Shown: positions 1-6,262, counted from the stretch's first letter. The stretch is 7,758 bases of DNA from Alphaproteobacteria bacterium (GCA_028280675.1 JANQLI010000350.1:1-7758); one strand, 5' to 3'. Numbers and translations: made by a program. Notes: generated by a model from the letters alone, not told the origin.

Positions 1-1828
1 GCAGCGCGTCAATCACACTTGGGTTCGCCGCTAAGTAGGGGCCTAGCCGCGGCGCCGTGCCAAGCGCATCGGTCAGTAAATAAAGAAGCTCTGCATGCGA
101 GTAAAACAGAGAGAAGAGTTGCACCCCTGACGGCAAACCTTTCAAGAAATCTTGAAAGCGAGCGAAGGTCGTGTCCGGATCAGGCGTATTGGCAATGGCT
201 TCAAGCATGACAGGCATCAACTTGGTCAGCAATTCGCGCGCGCGCTCACTGCGGGTGGCCCGGATACGGCCGTAATGCCACGCACGCACGGTCGCCGCCA
301 CATCACTGGGGCGTTGAAACCCTAAATTTTGCAATGTCTCAAGCGTATCAGGATCGTCATCCACCCCCGTAAACACAAGGCTTCCCTCGGCCCCCGACAG
401 AGCCTCTTCTTGGGCAAACAGATTGATATAATGCTTATTCACCCGGCGCAGATGAAACAGCAAGTCCTTTTCAAAGTCAGCCGTCTCTGCGTAGCCCGCA
501 AACCGGGCAATATGATCAATGTCATCTGCATTTTTCGGCATGACATGGGTTTGCATATCGTCTTTCATTTGCAGGCGGTGCTCCACCATGCGCAAAAAGA
601 CATAAGACTCTTTGAGCTCGACCCCCGTCTGCGCTTCAATCATGCCGTACGCCGCAAGATCATCAAGCGATTGACAGGTCATCCTGTTGCGCAACCCCGG
701 ATTACGCCCACCCATGATCAATTGTTGTGTCTGCACAAAAAATTCGATTTCGCGAATACCGCCTAATCCTAATTTGACGTTATGACCGGCAACCGCAATG
801 GCTTTATGCTTGCCATGAGAATGGATTTGACGCTTGATCGAGTGAATGTCTTCAATAGCGGCATAATCAAGATATTTGCGCCAAATAAAAGGCGCTAATG
901 TTTTTTGGAAACGCGCACCAACTGTTGTGTCGCCTGCGCAATGACGCGCTTTGATCATTGCAGCGCGTTCCCAATTCTGCCCCATGCCTTCATAATATTG
1001 TTCCGCCGCCAGGATCGGCACCGCAACCGCTGTTGCCCCCGCATCCGGCCGCAAGCGTAAATCGGTGCGAAAGACATAGCCGTCCGGGGTCATCTCTTGC
1101 ATAAAGCGCACCAGCTCTTTGGTGATCTTAACGCACAATTGCTTCGGCTCGACATCATCTGTGACAGGCAAAATGTCATGATCAAAAAAGACGATAATAT
1201 CGATGTCGCTGGAATAATTCAGTTCCGCAGCACCGTATTTCCCCATGGCAAAAATAGTGATGCCGCATCCCTGTTGCGGGTCGTGCGGATCGGCAAGTGT
1301 AATCTTTCCAGCGTCATGGGCCTTCTTAAGCAAGTGACTGAGACCTGCTTGCAAACACACATCGGCCAGCGTTGTGAGAGCGCCAGTGACCTCGAACAAG
1401 CCCCACACTTGCGTAATATCGGCAAGGGCCGCGAGCAAAGCCACCTTCGCCTTGGTGTGCCGCATCACTGTCATCAAGGTCGCCGATGAATCTGCGTCAA
1501 GAGCGGCATCGCGCACATCAGCAAAAAGCTGATCTCTGAGGTCTTCAGGCGCGCAATCAAAAAGGTGAGGCAGAAAGTCAGGAAAGCGTAATGCGGTCCG
1601 CGTCAGATAGGGGGAATTTCCAAAGAGAGCGCGCAACACTTGCCGGGATGCTTCATCTTCGAGCAGAGACGTGAGGGCCTTAGCCACCGCGCCCTGCTCT
1701 TGCGCCGCCCGCTTTTCTAAATCTTGAAACGCATAAGCAGCCCGCTGCGCATCATAAACAGGCGGCAAGGCCGTCATCCGGTCCAATAATGTCGCGCGCG
1801 CCACTGTCATTGCGATTTCAACTTCCAT
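1..1828 (-). CDS. glnE: GlnE, bifunctional glutamine synthetase adenylyltransferase / adenylyl-removing enzyme (C-terminus cut by window edge)
   Basis: GlnE attaches AMP to, and removes it from, a tyrosine of glutamine synthetase in the cytoplasm under PII control. About 609 codons are visible of a family that is usually about 950-1000 residues; the rest lies beyond the left edge. Numbered from the ATG at 1828, the N-terminal adenylyl-removing nucleotidyltransferase domain shows MGKYG at 195-199, SSDID with D208 and D210, RTDLRLRP at 254-261 and WERAAMIKAR near 286-295. These are followed by GLGGIREIEFF from 354 and the helical GlnD/GlnE-type region. The last visible residues (LLTDALGTAPRLGPYLAANP) begin the second, adenylylating half and resemble residues 60-90 of the first half, as expected for an internally duplicated enzyme. 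An in-frame TAA two codons upstream (1835-1837) limits the start to ATG 1828 or ATG 1810. The second has a GGAAG about 11 nt upstream and fits the candidate promoter better. The catalytic core is intact. Confidence 0.96.
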   Translation of the reverse strand, partial: MEVEIAMTVARATLLDRMTALPPVYDAQRAAYAFQDLEKRAAQEQGAVAKALTSLLEDEASRQVLRALFGNSPYLTRTALRFPDFLPHLFDCAPEDLRDQLFADVRDAALDADSSATLMTVMRHTKAKVALLAALADITQVWGLFEVTGALTTLADVCLQAGLSHLLKKAHDAGKITLADPHDPQQGCGITIFAMGKYGAAELNYSSDIDIIVFFDHDILPVTDDVEPKQLCVKITKELVRFMQEMTPDGYVFRTDLRLRPDAGATAVAVPILAAEQYYEGMGQNWERAAMIKARHCAGDTTVGARFQKTLAPFIWRKYLDYAAIEDIHSIKRQIHSHGKHKAIAVAGHNVKLGLGGIREIEFFVQTQQLIMGGRNPGLRNRMTCQSLDDLAAYGMIEAQTGVELKESYVFLRMVEHRLQMKDDMQTHVMPKNADDIDHIARFAGYAETADFEKDLLFHLRRVNKHYINLFAQEEALSGAEGSLVFTGVDDDPDTLETLQNLGFQRPSDVAATVRAWHYGRIRATRSERARELLTKLMPVMLEAIANTPDPDTTFARFQDFLKGLPSGVQLFSLFYSHAELLYLLTDALGTAPRLGPYLAANPSVIDAL

Positions 1829-1843
1829 CCCATCTTAAGGGGT

Positions 1844-1873
1844 ACGATGCGGCTTCAACAGAGGCTTTGTCAA
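1844..1873 (-). promoter_or_regulatory. candidate glnE promoter
   Basis: On the minus strand a perfect TTGACA (1873-1868) is followed after 18 nt by CATCGT (1849-1844), a weak -10. The start point would be near 1837. That leaves almost no leader for the ATG at 1828 but about 27 nt for the ATG at 1810, so if this promoter is real it favours the shorter GlnE. Its position just downstream of the HU terminator is consistent with glnE being transcribed separately. Confidence 0.35.
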
Positions 1874-1908
1874 TTGATCGCAGTGTCACAACTCTGGCCA
1901 CCCTCAAC

Positions 1909-1942
1909 AAAAAAGCCTGTGAGGCGCCGCCCCACAGGCTTT
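1909..1942 (-). terminator. Rho-independent terminator of the HU gene
   Basis: A perfect 10-bp stem, AAAGCCTGTG (1912-1921) with CACAGGCTTT (1933-1942), encloses an 11-nt GC-rich loop. On the minus strand it is followed by a run of six T residues (1914-1909, the first three paired in the stem). It begins 22 bp past the HU stop codon, so it ends HU transcription and insulates glnE. Confidence 0.9.
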
Positions 1943-1964
1943 GAGATGTCGCTTTGTGCGAGAC

Positions 1965-2249
1965 TTAGCAGCCAGCAGCTTTTTTCAAGTTCATCGCAGG
2001 CTTAAAGCGCAAAGATTTCGACGCTTTAATTTTAATGCTTTCGCCGGTCCGTGGGTTCCGGCCCATGCGGGCTTTGCGTTTGGTGATGGAGAATGTTCCC
2101 AAAGTACCAATCGTGAATCTGCCTGCTTTTTTCGATGACTTCAGACCGGATTCGATCTCACCGAAAACAAGGTCCACAGCACGTTTTGCTTCTGCTTTAC
2201 TCATTTTGCCTTTTTTGGCGACGCGTTCGATAAATTCAGCTTTACTCAT
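1965..2249 (-). CDS. HU-family nucleoid DNA-binding protein
   Basis: This 94-residue protein belongs to the HU/IHF family, small dimeric proteins that bend and compact DNA in the nucleoid. The N-terminal helices (MSKAEFIERVAKKG, then AEAKRAVDLVFGEI) form the dimer body. GTF (51-53) leads into the DNA-binding arm, with RKARMGRNPRTGE at 58-70; P66 is the proline expected to intercalate at the arm tip. The tail reads FKPAMNLKK, close to the family ending. Length is near the usual 90. The start is secure: AAAGGGG (2263-2257) lies 7 nt before the ATG. Oddities are GTLGTF where GFGTF is usual, and a terminal cysteine. It appears monocistronic, with its own terminator. I cannot say whether it is the alpha or beta type, or the only HU in the genome, so no symbol is given. 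Confidence 0.95.
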   Translation of the reverse strand: MSKAEFIERVAKKGKMSKAEAKRAVDLVFGEIESGLKSSKKAGRFTIGTLGTFSITKRKARMGRNPRTGESIKIKASKSLRFKPAMNLKKAAGC

Positions 2250-2281
2250 GGCTAATCCCCTTTCTGGTATGGCCTCAATGG

Positions 2282-2305
2282 AAGAATCTGTAACACTTGA
2301 TTCTT
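2282..2305. repeat. perfect 7-bp inverted repeat in the HU control region
   Basis: AAGAATC (2282-2288) and GATTCTT (2299-2305) are perfect inverted copies with 10 nt between them. They lie 33-56 bp upstream of the HU start codon. Each arm contains one GANTC site. The repeat could be an operator, or a hairpin if it is transcribed. Confidence 0.7.
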
Positions 2306-2316
2306 ACGAAAACCAA
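2288..2316 (-). promoter_or_regulatory. candidate HU promoter
   Basis: On the minus strand TTGGTT (2316-2311) is followed after 17 nt by TTACAG, or after 18 nt by TACAGA (2292-2287). Transcription would start near 2280 and give a leader of about 30 nt, which includes the strong ribosome binding site. The -10 match is poor, so this rests mainly on position. Two GANTC sites fall in the spacer and across the -10 area. Confidence 0.3.
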
Positions 2317-2347
2317 GTAAAATAAGGGCTTCAGAGACGATAAAATG

Positions 2348-2384
2348 AAAAAAGCCTGATTTTTAGTGCCTTATAGGACTTTTT
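2348..2384 (-). terminator. weak terminator-like hairpin
   Basis: AAAAAAGCC (2348-2356) and GGACTTTTT (2376-2384) can pair as A/T-rich arms with one bulged base and a 19-nt loop. On the minus strand the hairpin ends in a T run, so it could stop transcripts arriving from the ccmE/ExbD-like unit. It lies about 185 bp past that stop codon and the stem is AT-rich, so this is tentative. Confidence 0.3.
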
Positions 2385-2569
2385 AGACTGTTTGAGAGTC
2401 AAAATGCGTGCCGAAACAATCGGGAATAGACATGTTGCCGAACACTTTTGCGCAGACAGAGCGTTATGACACGCAGTGATTCGCAACGCATCACCCCTGA
2501 AAACACCTTTCGGAACCCCATATTTTACCTGGGGATGGGGGCGATGATTATTCCAGGACGAAAATGTCT

Positions 2570-2878
2570 TTAAGGAAGACGCGCATTGAGTTCAACGGCC
2601 GCGCCCGATTGTTCAACGATTTGCGCCACCCGCACCACCTCTGCGGAAGGCATATTTTTGTCTGCATATATAATGACAATGGTTTTCGGATCGTCATTCA
2701 CAGCCACCTGAATAGCAAGCTGCAAATCCTCCAGTGACGTCGCTTGATCGTCCAACAAAAGTACGCCATCGGCTTGAAACTCGACGATTAACGTCGTTGG
2801 CGGGGCAACAAGACGAAACATACTCACAACCAGCGCACCGGAGAGAACCAGCAATAAAATAATCGTGCGCTTGGGCAT
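2570..2878 (-). CDS. short membrane-anchored protein with ExbD/TolR-like periplasmic domain
   Basis: This 102-residue protein has a short basic N-terminus (MPKR), one membrane segment at about 5-24 and a periplasmic domain from about 28. That domain follows the ExbD/TolR pattern: VEFQADGVLLLDDQ at 32-45, a helix with LEDLQLAI, the strand IVIIYADKNMP at 67-77, then VVRVAQIVEQSGAAVEL at 81-97. ExbD and TolR are stator-linked subunits that couple proton flow to outer-membrane work; their membrane helix carries an essential aspartate in an IDV-type motif. Here the helix (IILLLVLSGALVVSMF) has no acidic residue. The ORF cannot be extended because TGA lies in frame five codons upstream (2891-2893). 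Canonical proton coupling is therefore unlikely. It starts 24 bp after ccmE with no strong ribosome binding site, so it is probably cotranscribed and perhaps coupled. Fold assignment is by eye; function is unknown. Confidence 0.7.
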   Translation of the reverse strand: MPKRTIILLLVLSGALVVSMFRLVAPPTTLIVEFQADGVLLLDDQATSLEDLQLAIQVAVNDDPKTIVIIYADKNMPSAEVVRVAQIVEQSGAAVELNARLP

Positions 2879-2902
2879 AAGAGGGCTTACTCAGAGATTG
2901 GT

Positions 2903-3361
2903 TTAAGATGGATTGATATTGCAGGGATTTTCACCGGCGCGTTCGCCTGCAATGTGCATGGCATTTTCGACCTCTGCCGGAACATAATTTTCATCATGCT
3001 TTGCCAGAACTTTTTGCGCATAAAAAGATCCATCGGCCTGTAAAGCGCCTTCTGCGATGGTGCACTGCCCTTCCCGAAAGAGCGCAGGCAAAATCCCCTG
3101 ATATGTGACAGAGACGGTCTCGACAAAATCGGTGACCCGAAACGCGACAATACCATCGTCTTGTTGATCGATACTCCCATCTTCAACCAAACCGCCTAAA
3201 CGGATGGTTTGGTTGGGCTGGATGTTCTGCGCCTCAAGCTCGGAGGGACTGTAAAAGAAGACAATTTTGTCATTTAAAGCAACCAAGACCAAGGCGACAG
3301 CCACGACCAAGACGGCCATTGCGGAGCCAAGAATGGTCATTCGGCGTTGTTTCCGGGTCAT
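2903..3361 (-). CDS. ccmE: CcmE, periplasmic haem chaperone of cytochrome c maturation
   Basis: CcmE binds haem covalently in the periplasm and passes it to the CcmF/H ligation machinery. The 152-residue protein has a basic start (MTRKQRR), one membrane anchor at about 9-29 and an OB-fold domain. Family marks are LGGLVEDGS (55-63), FRVTDF (74-79), YQGILPALFREGQ (87-99) and VLAKHDENYVP (118-128). H122 is the haem-attaching histidine and Y126 the conserved axial tyrosine. Length is typical. GGAGGG (3372-3367) sits 5 nt before the ATG, which confirms the start; an overlapping ATG 4 nt upstream is out of frame. Two cysteines, C100 (where glycine is usual, REGQG) and C147 in the tail, are unusual. 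No ccmF or ccmH follows; the next gene is the ExbD-like one. A candidate promoter lies about 50 bp upstream. Confidence 0.96.
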   Translation of the reverse strand: MTRKQRRMTILGSAMAVLVVAVALVLVALNDKIVFFYSPSELEAQNIQPNQTIRLGGLVEDGSIDQQDDGIVAFRVTDFVETVSVTYQGILPALFREGQCTIAEGALQADGSFYAQKVLAKHDENYVPAEVENAMHIAGERAGENPCNINPS

Positions 3362-3413
3362 GCATGCCCTCCAGACAATAAGGTGCGGTCTTTGACCACT
3401 TATGCTGCATCCT

Positions 3414-3441
3414 TAGATAATGCACATCTGCAAAAAGTCAA
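3414..3441 (-). promoter_or_regulatory. candidate ccmE promoter
   Basis: On the minus strand TTGACT (3441-3436) is followed after 16 nt by TATCTA (3419-3414). Start would be near 3407, giving a leader of about 45 nt with the GGAGGG site near its end. The -35 is good and the -10 mediocre. The -35 touches the hairpin at 3440-3472. Confidence 0.45.
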
Positions 3442-3472
3442 AGGGGGCAAGCCCGTGGCAAAATGCCCCTTT
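3440..3472. repeat. GC-rich hairpin in the ccmE/lipoprotein divergent region
   Basis: AAAGGGG (3440-3446) pairs with CCCCTTT (3466-3472). Allowing one bulged G, it extends by CA/TG. Smaller palindromes (GGGCAAGCCC, GCCCGTGGC) lie inside. It resembles a terminator stem but has no T run directly at either foot and no gene ending beside it, so an operator role is equally possible. Confidence 0.5.
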
Positions 3473-3550
3473 CAAGAGCATGTCTAGCATAATTTGGCCA
3501 AAGTCTCGCCTATGATGAACGCTTGATCAGACTGCCCTGGAGGGATCACG

Positions 3551-4183
3551 ATGCCCCAGCTTACACGCCTGCTGCCCCGCTTCGGCGCGATGTTTGCGCC
3601 GCTTCTCGTCCTGCTCGTGGCCTGCGTCCCGACCACGGAGCACCCGGTGATTGTGCCCGGACAGGATGTGTATGATCCGGCGCTGATGGGGCTTTGGTAT
3701 GGCACATTGGAGGAAGATGACGAGACGGTGCTGATGCAGATCTCCCTCGCCGATGAAGATGACCATGACTATCCTGGGGGCATGCGCTTTTTGATGTCTG
3801 GCTACGCTGAGACGCCAGAGGAAACAGGATGGTCGGTCCTTTATGGGTTAAGCGCCGAGGTGAATGGCGAAACCTTCCTCAGTCTTGACTTCCAAACCGA
3901 TCAAGGAGAAATCGTCGAAGGCGATATCCGCCGCTACCACCTCTATCATTACGCCATAACAGATAATGATCATATGGTGTTACGGGCGGTTGACGAGGAT
4001 AAGCTTGAAGAGCTGATTGAAGCCGGAGAGCTGCAGGGCACCATAAACAAAGGCCGCTATACATCGGACATACGTATCACGGACTCAAGCGCCAATCTCG
4101 TCGCCTTTCTTGCGCGTGAACCGCTTGACCGCTTGTTCAGCGATGAGCCCGGCATGTTTACCCGTCAGAAACCAAGAATGTAA
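3551..4183 (+). CDS. uncharacterised lipoprotein
   Basis: This 210-residue protein has a type II signal peptide: basic MPQLTRLLPR, a hydrophobic stretch at 11-24 and a lipobox LVAC with the lipidated cysteine at 25. The mature form (about 186 residues) should be anchored at the outer or inner membrane facing the periplasm. After a short linker comes MGLWYGTLEEDDETVLMQIS (46-65), which suggests a beta-rich domain that begins with the GxWxG pattern seen in many small periplasmic barrel-like proteins. The middle is strongly acidic. A helix follows (EDKLEELIEAGELQG), then GRYTSDIRITDSS. No catalytic motif is visible and I do not recognise the family. The start is well supported by GGAGGG (3539-3544), 6 nt before the ATG. 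A TATGAT at 3511-3516 could be its -10, but there is no clear -35. It is divergent from ccmE. Confidence 0.85.
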   Translation: MPQLTRLLPRFGAMFAPLLVLLVACVPTTEHPVIVPGQDVYDPALMGLWYGTLEEDDETVLMQISLADEDDHDYPGGMRFLMSGYAETPEETGWSVLYGLSAEVNGETFLSLDFQTDQGEIVEGDIRRYHLYHYAITDNDHMVLRAVDEDKLEELIEAGELQGTINKGRYTSDIRITDSSANLVAFLAREPLDRLFSDEPGMFTRQKPRM

Positions 4184-4285
4184 ATCTCTCGTTCATTCAA
4201 CTTCTCTATGATAGTGGGCTCAATTGCAGGAAAAGGTTGCTCTTTTTTTGTGTTTTGCCGGTTCTGCCATAGGGGGGAGATTTTC

Positions 4286-4693
4286 GTGACGGGTATATAT
4301 GGCGATGCGCTCATCGATAAAGACGCTATCAATCAATTGCTCACCTTACTCTCACAGGAGGAAGTTAACGACATTCTGCGATCCTGCTTAGAGGACGCTG
4401 AAAGCCGCGTCACGTCTTTGAAGGCCTTACGCTTGCCCGACGATCTCCAGGACCTGCAATGGAATGTCCACGATCTCAAAAGCACAGCCGGACAACTGGG
4501 CGCGACGCGCCTGTCAAAAGTGGCTGAGGAAATCGATATTTACTGCAAATCGCTTAGCGACGACGCGAACGTCGATCTCGACTATATCGAGGTGCGGCTC
4601 AAAGAAATTATCAATCTCTTCACAGATGTCGCCGATGCGCTACACAACAGCTATCTCTGTCAGACTCAAACGCCGTCGGCGAAGACAGGTTAA
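4286..4693 (+). CDS. stand-alone histidine phosphotransfer (Hpt) protein
   Basis: Hpt proteins are small helical bundles that relay phosphoryl groups between response-regulator receiver domains in multistep phosphorelays. From the GTG at 4286 the product is 135 residues. The signature VHDLKSTAGQLGATRLS (61-77) fits the Hpt pattern: H62 is the phosphoryl acceptor, with K65, S66, G69 and G72 conserved around it. Flanking helices (about 13-45 and 95-120) complete the four-helix bundle, and no other domain is present. The GTG is preferred because AGGGGGGAG (4271-4279) lies 6 nt upstream. An in-frame ATG at 4208 would add 26 residues but has no ribosome binding site and overlaps a TATGAT. The gene lies 102 bp after the lipoprotein gene, and its stop overlaps the stop of the convergent 469-residue gene by 4 bp. 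It does not look like ChpT, which is a longer pseudo-kinase-type dimer. The partners are unknown. Confidence 0.9.
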   Translation: MTGIYGDALIDKDAINQLLTLLSQEEVNDILRSCLEDAESRVTSLKALRLPDDLQDLQWNVHDLKSTAGQLGATRLSKVAEEIDIYCKSLSDDANVDLDYIEVRLKEIINLFTDVADALHNSYLCQTQTPSAKTG

Positions 4694-6099
4694 GCGGCGG
4701 CGCTCTTAACATGGCGGCGTAGCAGATCAGCCGCTTCCTCGCCGATCACATACCGTGTCAGAAGGACAGCCGTTTCCGCGTGCGCTTCGGCCTTCTGACG
4801 TGTTTCGCCTTCTGCGGCGTGAATCTCTTCGCAAATCTTTTCGCCATATTGCGAAAGCAGCGTTGTTAGCTCTGCGACCGTTTCATTGCGTTGCGCCATA
4901 AACGCTGCCTGCTGCGCCAATTGACCTGTGCCATCAATCAAAATGGCTTGATCAATCGCTTCCTCGACAATATCTGGGTCGGGCCATTTGGATGTATCGG
5001 GACGCGGAATCGATTTGCGGCCAAAACTGCCCCGTGATTGTGAGGGAATAGCCGCGCGCATAATGGCCGGAACTTTCGCAAGGACTTTTTCCATGCTTTC
5101 CGCCACCCGCGCCCGACAGGAGAGGAGCGCTTGCGTGCATTCGCTCTGCTCGGTGAGAGCAGATTCTTCCACAATCCCATCAACCATCTGAACGAAATAA
5201 GCCAGATTTTCCAACACGTCATGCGGCTCAAGTTTACTGCCGGGAAGCTGTTCAAAATACGCCGTGAATTTACTGACATCGTGCATCAAAACACGGCCAG
5301 GGTCCCCGTAAGTGGGATGGCTGAAGAGTTCATCAGGCTTGACGCCCGTCACACCGCGGATCACGCGTAAGATTTTCCACGGATGCTGGAACCGTCCCAT
5401 CAGGGACAGAAAAATCAAATGCACGCAATCCGCCTTATTTTGCCCGATCGTTGCGCCATAGCATTCATGAACATAGTGAATGTCTGCATCGGTTATGGCG
5501 ATGAGCGGCTGCGGATAATTTTGCATCATGGCGACCAATTGCGGCGCGATGTGCAAAGTCATTGCAATGTCACGCGCATCCTCCAGAACGAGGTCACCGC
5601 CTAAACGGCTCGCAAGGTTTTTATATGGGTCAGATCCGCGTGGCATATCTGCCATCGCCTCACGCATGGCCTGAGCCGCCTTTTCGCGGAGGTCGGCGAC
5701 GGATCGCTCGGTGGCGTCCCGATCACCCGCCAAGATGGCCTCCTTAATCTTCTCCTCTAAGGTTGCGAACACGTCGGGCAGAAGATCGTCAGATAACCAG
5801 CCCCAAATCGGCATCAGCGAGGACCGCATGATGCGTCCTGGCTCTTTCTCACTGACATCGATGGGATAGAGCATATCTTCAAAGGCAAAACAAAAAAGCC
5901 GCATGGGGGTCATAAGGCGCGGCGGCGTAGACATCGATTGCGCCAAAACAGGCCGCAAGCTGTCCATGATCAGGTCTTGCGCGGGATCCTCTTCCCCCTT
6001 GAGGCGTTTGAGCTCTACCGCAGTGGTCAGTTTGTGCATCTCTTCTTCAGAGAGCTCAGCAAGATATCCGGTGAGTTTTTTCTTTTTATCCTGATCCAT
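4690..6099 (-). CDS. uncharacterised 469-residue cytoplasmic protein
   Basis: I do not recognise this family. The protein lacks a signal peptide and membrane segments, begins with a lysine-rich MDQDKKKKLT and looks mainly helical. Visible blocks are LAELSEEEMHKLTTAVELKR (13-32), a hydrophobic stretch MTPMRLFCFAFEDMLYPI (63-80), PIWGWLSDDLLPDV (97-110), HIAPQLVAMMQNYPQPLIAI (183-202) and LIFLSLMGRFQHPWKILRVI (228-247). A Pro/Arg/Ser linker lies at about 361-385, followed by a Glu/Gln/Ala-rich C-terminus (about 400-469) that could form a coiled coil. No nucleotide-binding or catalytic motif is evident. The start at ATG 6099 is supported by AAAGGTGG (6114-6107), 7 nt upstream. A longer version from GTG 6156 would add 19 residues but has no ribosome binding site. 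It converges on the Hpt gene with overlapping stops. Base composition and reading frame look normal, so it is very probably a real gene. Confidence 0.85.
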   Translation of the reverse strand: MDQDKKKKLTGYLAELSEEEMHKLTTAVELKRLKGEEDPAQDLIMDSLRPVLAQSMSTPPRLMTPMRLFCFAFEDMLYPIDVSEKEPGRIMRSSLMPIWGWLSDDLLPDVFATLEEKIKEAILAGDRDATERSVADLREKAAQAMREAMADMPRGSDPYKNLASRLGGDLVLEDARDIAMTLHIAPQLVAMMQNYPQPLIAITDADIHYVHECYGATIGQNKADCVHLIFLSLMGRFQHPWKILRVIRGVTGVKPDELFSHPTYGDPGRVLMHDVSKFTAYFEQLPGSKLEPHDVLENLAYFVQMVDGIVEESALTEQSECTQALLSCRARVAESMEKVLAKVPAIMRAAIPSQSRGSFGRKSIPRPDTSKWPDPDIVEEAIDQAILIDGTGQLAQQAAFMAQRNETVAELTTLLSQYGEKICEEIHAAEGETRQKAEAHAETAVLLTRYVIGEEAADLLRRHVKSAAA

Positions 6100-6171
6100 C
6101 GGATCGCCACCTTTATGATCGATTGAGATGTTTATATGGGTGGCAAATGTAAACACATGACTTTAAAATAT

Positions 6172-6203
6172 TGTTGATAGGAGCTTAACAAATTCCTACA
6201 ACA
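6172..6203. repeat. imperfect inverted repeat upstream of the 469-residue gene
   Basis: TGTTG-A-TAGGA (6172-6182) and TCCTACAACA (6194-6203) are inverted copies of 10 bp with one bulged A and an 11-nt spacer. It lies about 75-105 bp upstream of ATG 6099 in the divergent region shared with the cold-shock gene. Minus-strand matches such as TTGTAG-16-TATCAA or TTGTTA-15-TATTTT overlap it, which would suit an operator over a promoter. Confidence 0.5.
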
Positions 6204-6262
6204 TCGCGTCCGATGTGAACGATCCAGCCCGATGGGATGACGAAAAAGTGCTGGAAATTGGG

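Larger units (their letters stand above)
2250..2569. other. 320-bp non-coding region upstream of the HU gene
   Basis: I see no credible gene here. The region holds the HU ribosome binding site and leader, a candidate promoter, a perfect inverted repeat, a weak terminator-like hairpin at 2348-2384, and a CCCCAT/ATGGGG inverted repeat (2516-2521 and 2535-2540) about 30 bp past the stop of the ExbD-like gene. There are four GANTC sites, at 2284, 2299, 2396 and 2478. A TTGACT lies at 2402-2397 on the minus strand, but I find no well-spaced -10 for it. Confidence 0.6.

Noticed and set aside
329..1489. Plus-strand ORFs of 130-145 residues at 329-766 and 1097-1489
   Set aside because: They lie opposite the open GlnE reading frame, whose translation matches GlnE motifs throughout; these are antisense shadows.
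2035..2325. 96-residue plus-strand ORF opposite HU
   Set aside because: It is antisense to a clear HU gene and its control region and has no recognisable features.
2396..2402. TTGACT on the minus strand as -35 of a second HU promoter
   Set aside because: The nearest -10-like hexamers (CCTATA, TATAAG) are 19 and 21 nt away and poor matches.
4208..4285. 26-residue N-terminal extension of the Hpt protein from ATG 4208
   Set aside because: No ribosome binding site precedes it, it overlaps a TATGAT, and its Cys/Phe-rich sequence is unlike an Hpt domain; the GTG at 4286 has a strong site.
3879..5747. Several 60-113-residue ORFs antisense or frame-shifted to the lipoprotein, Hpt and 469-residue genes
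   Set aside because: Their sequences are low-complexity shadows of well-supported genes in other frames, with no ribosome binding sites or motifs.
6100..6156. 19-residue N-terminal extension of the 469-residue protein from GTG 6156
   Set aside because: No ribosome binding site before the GTG, while AAAGGTGG sits 7 nt before ATG 6099.
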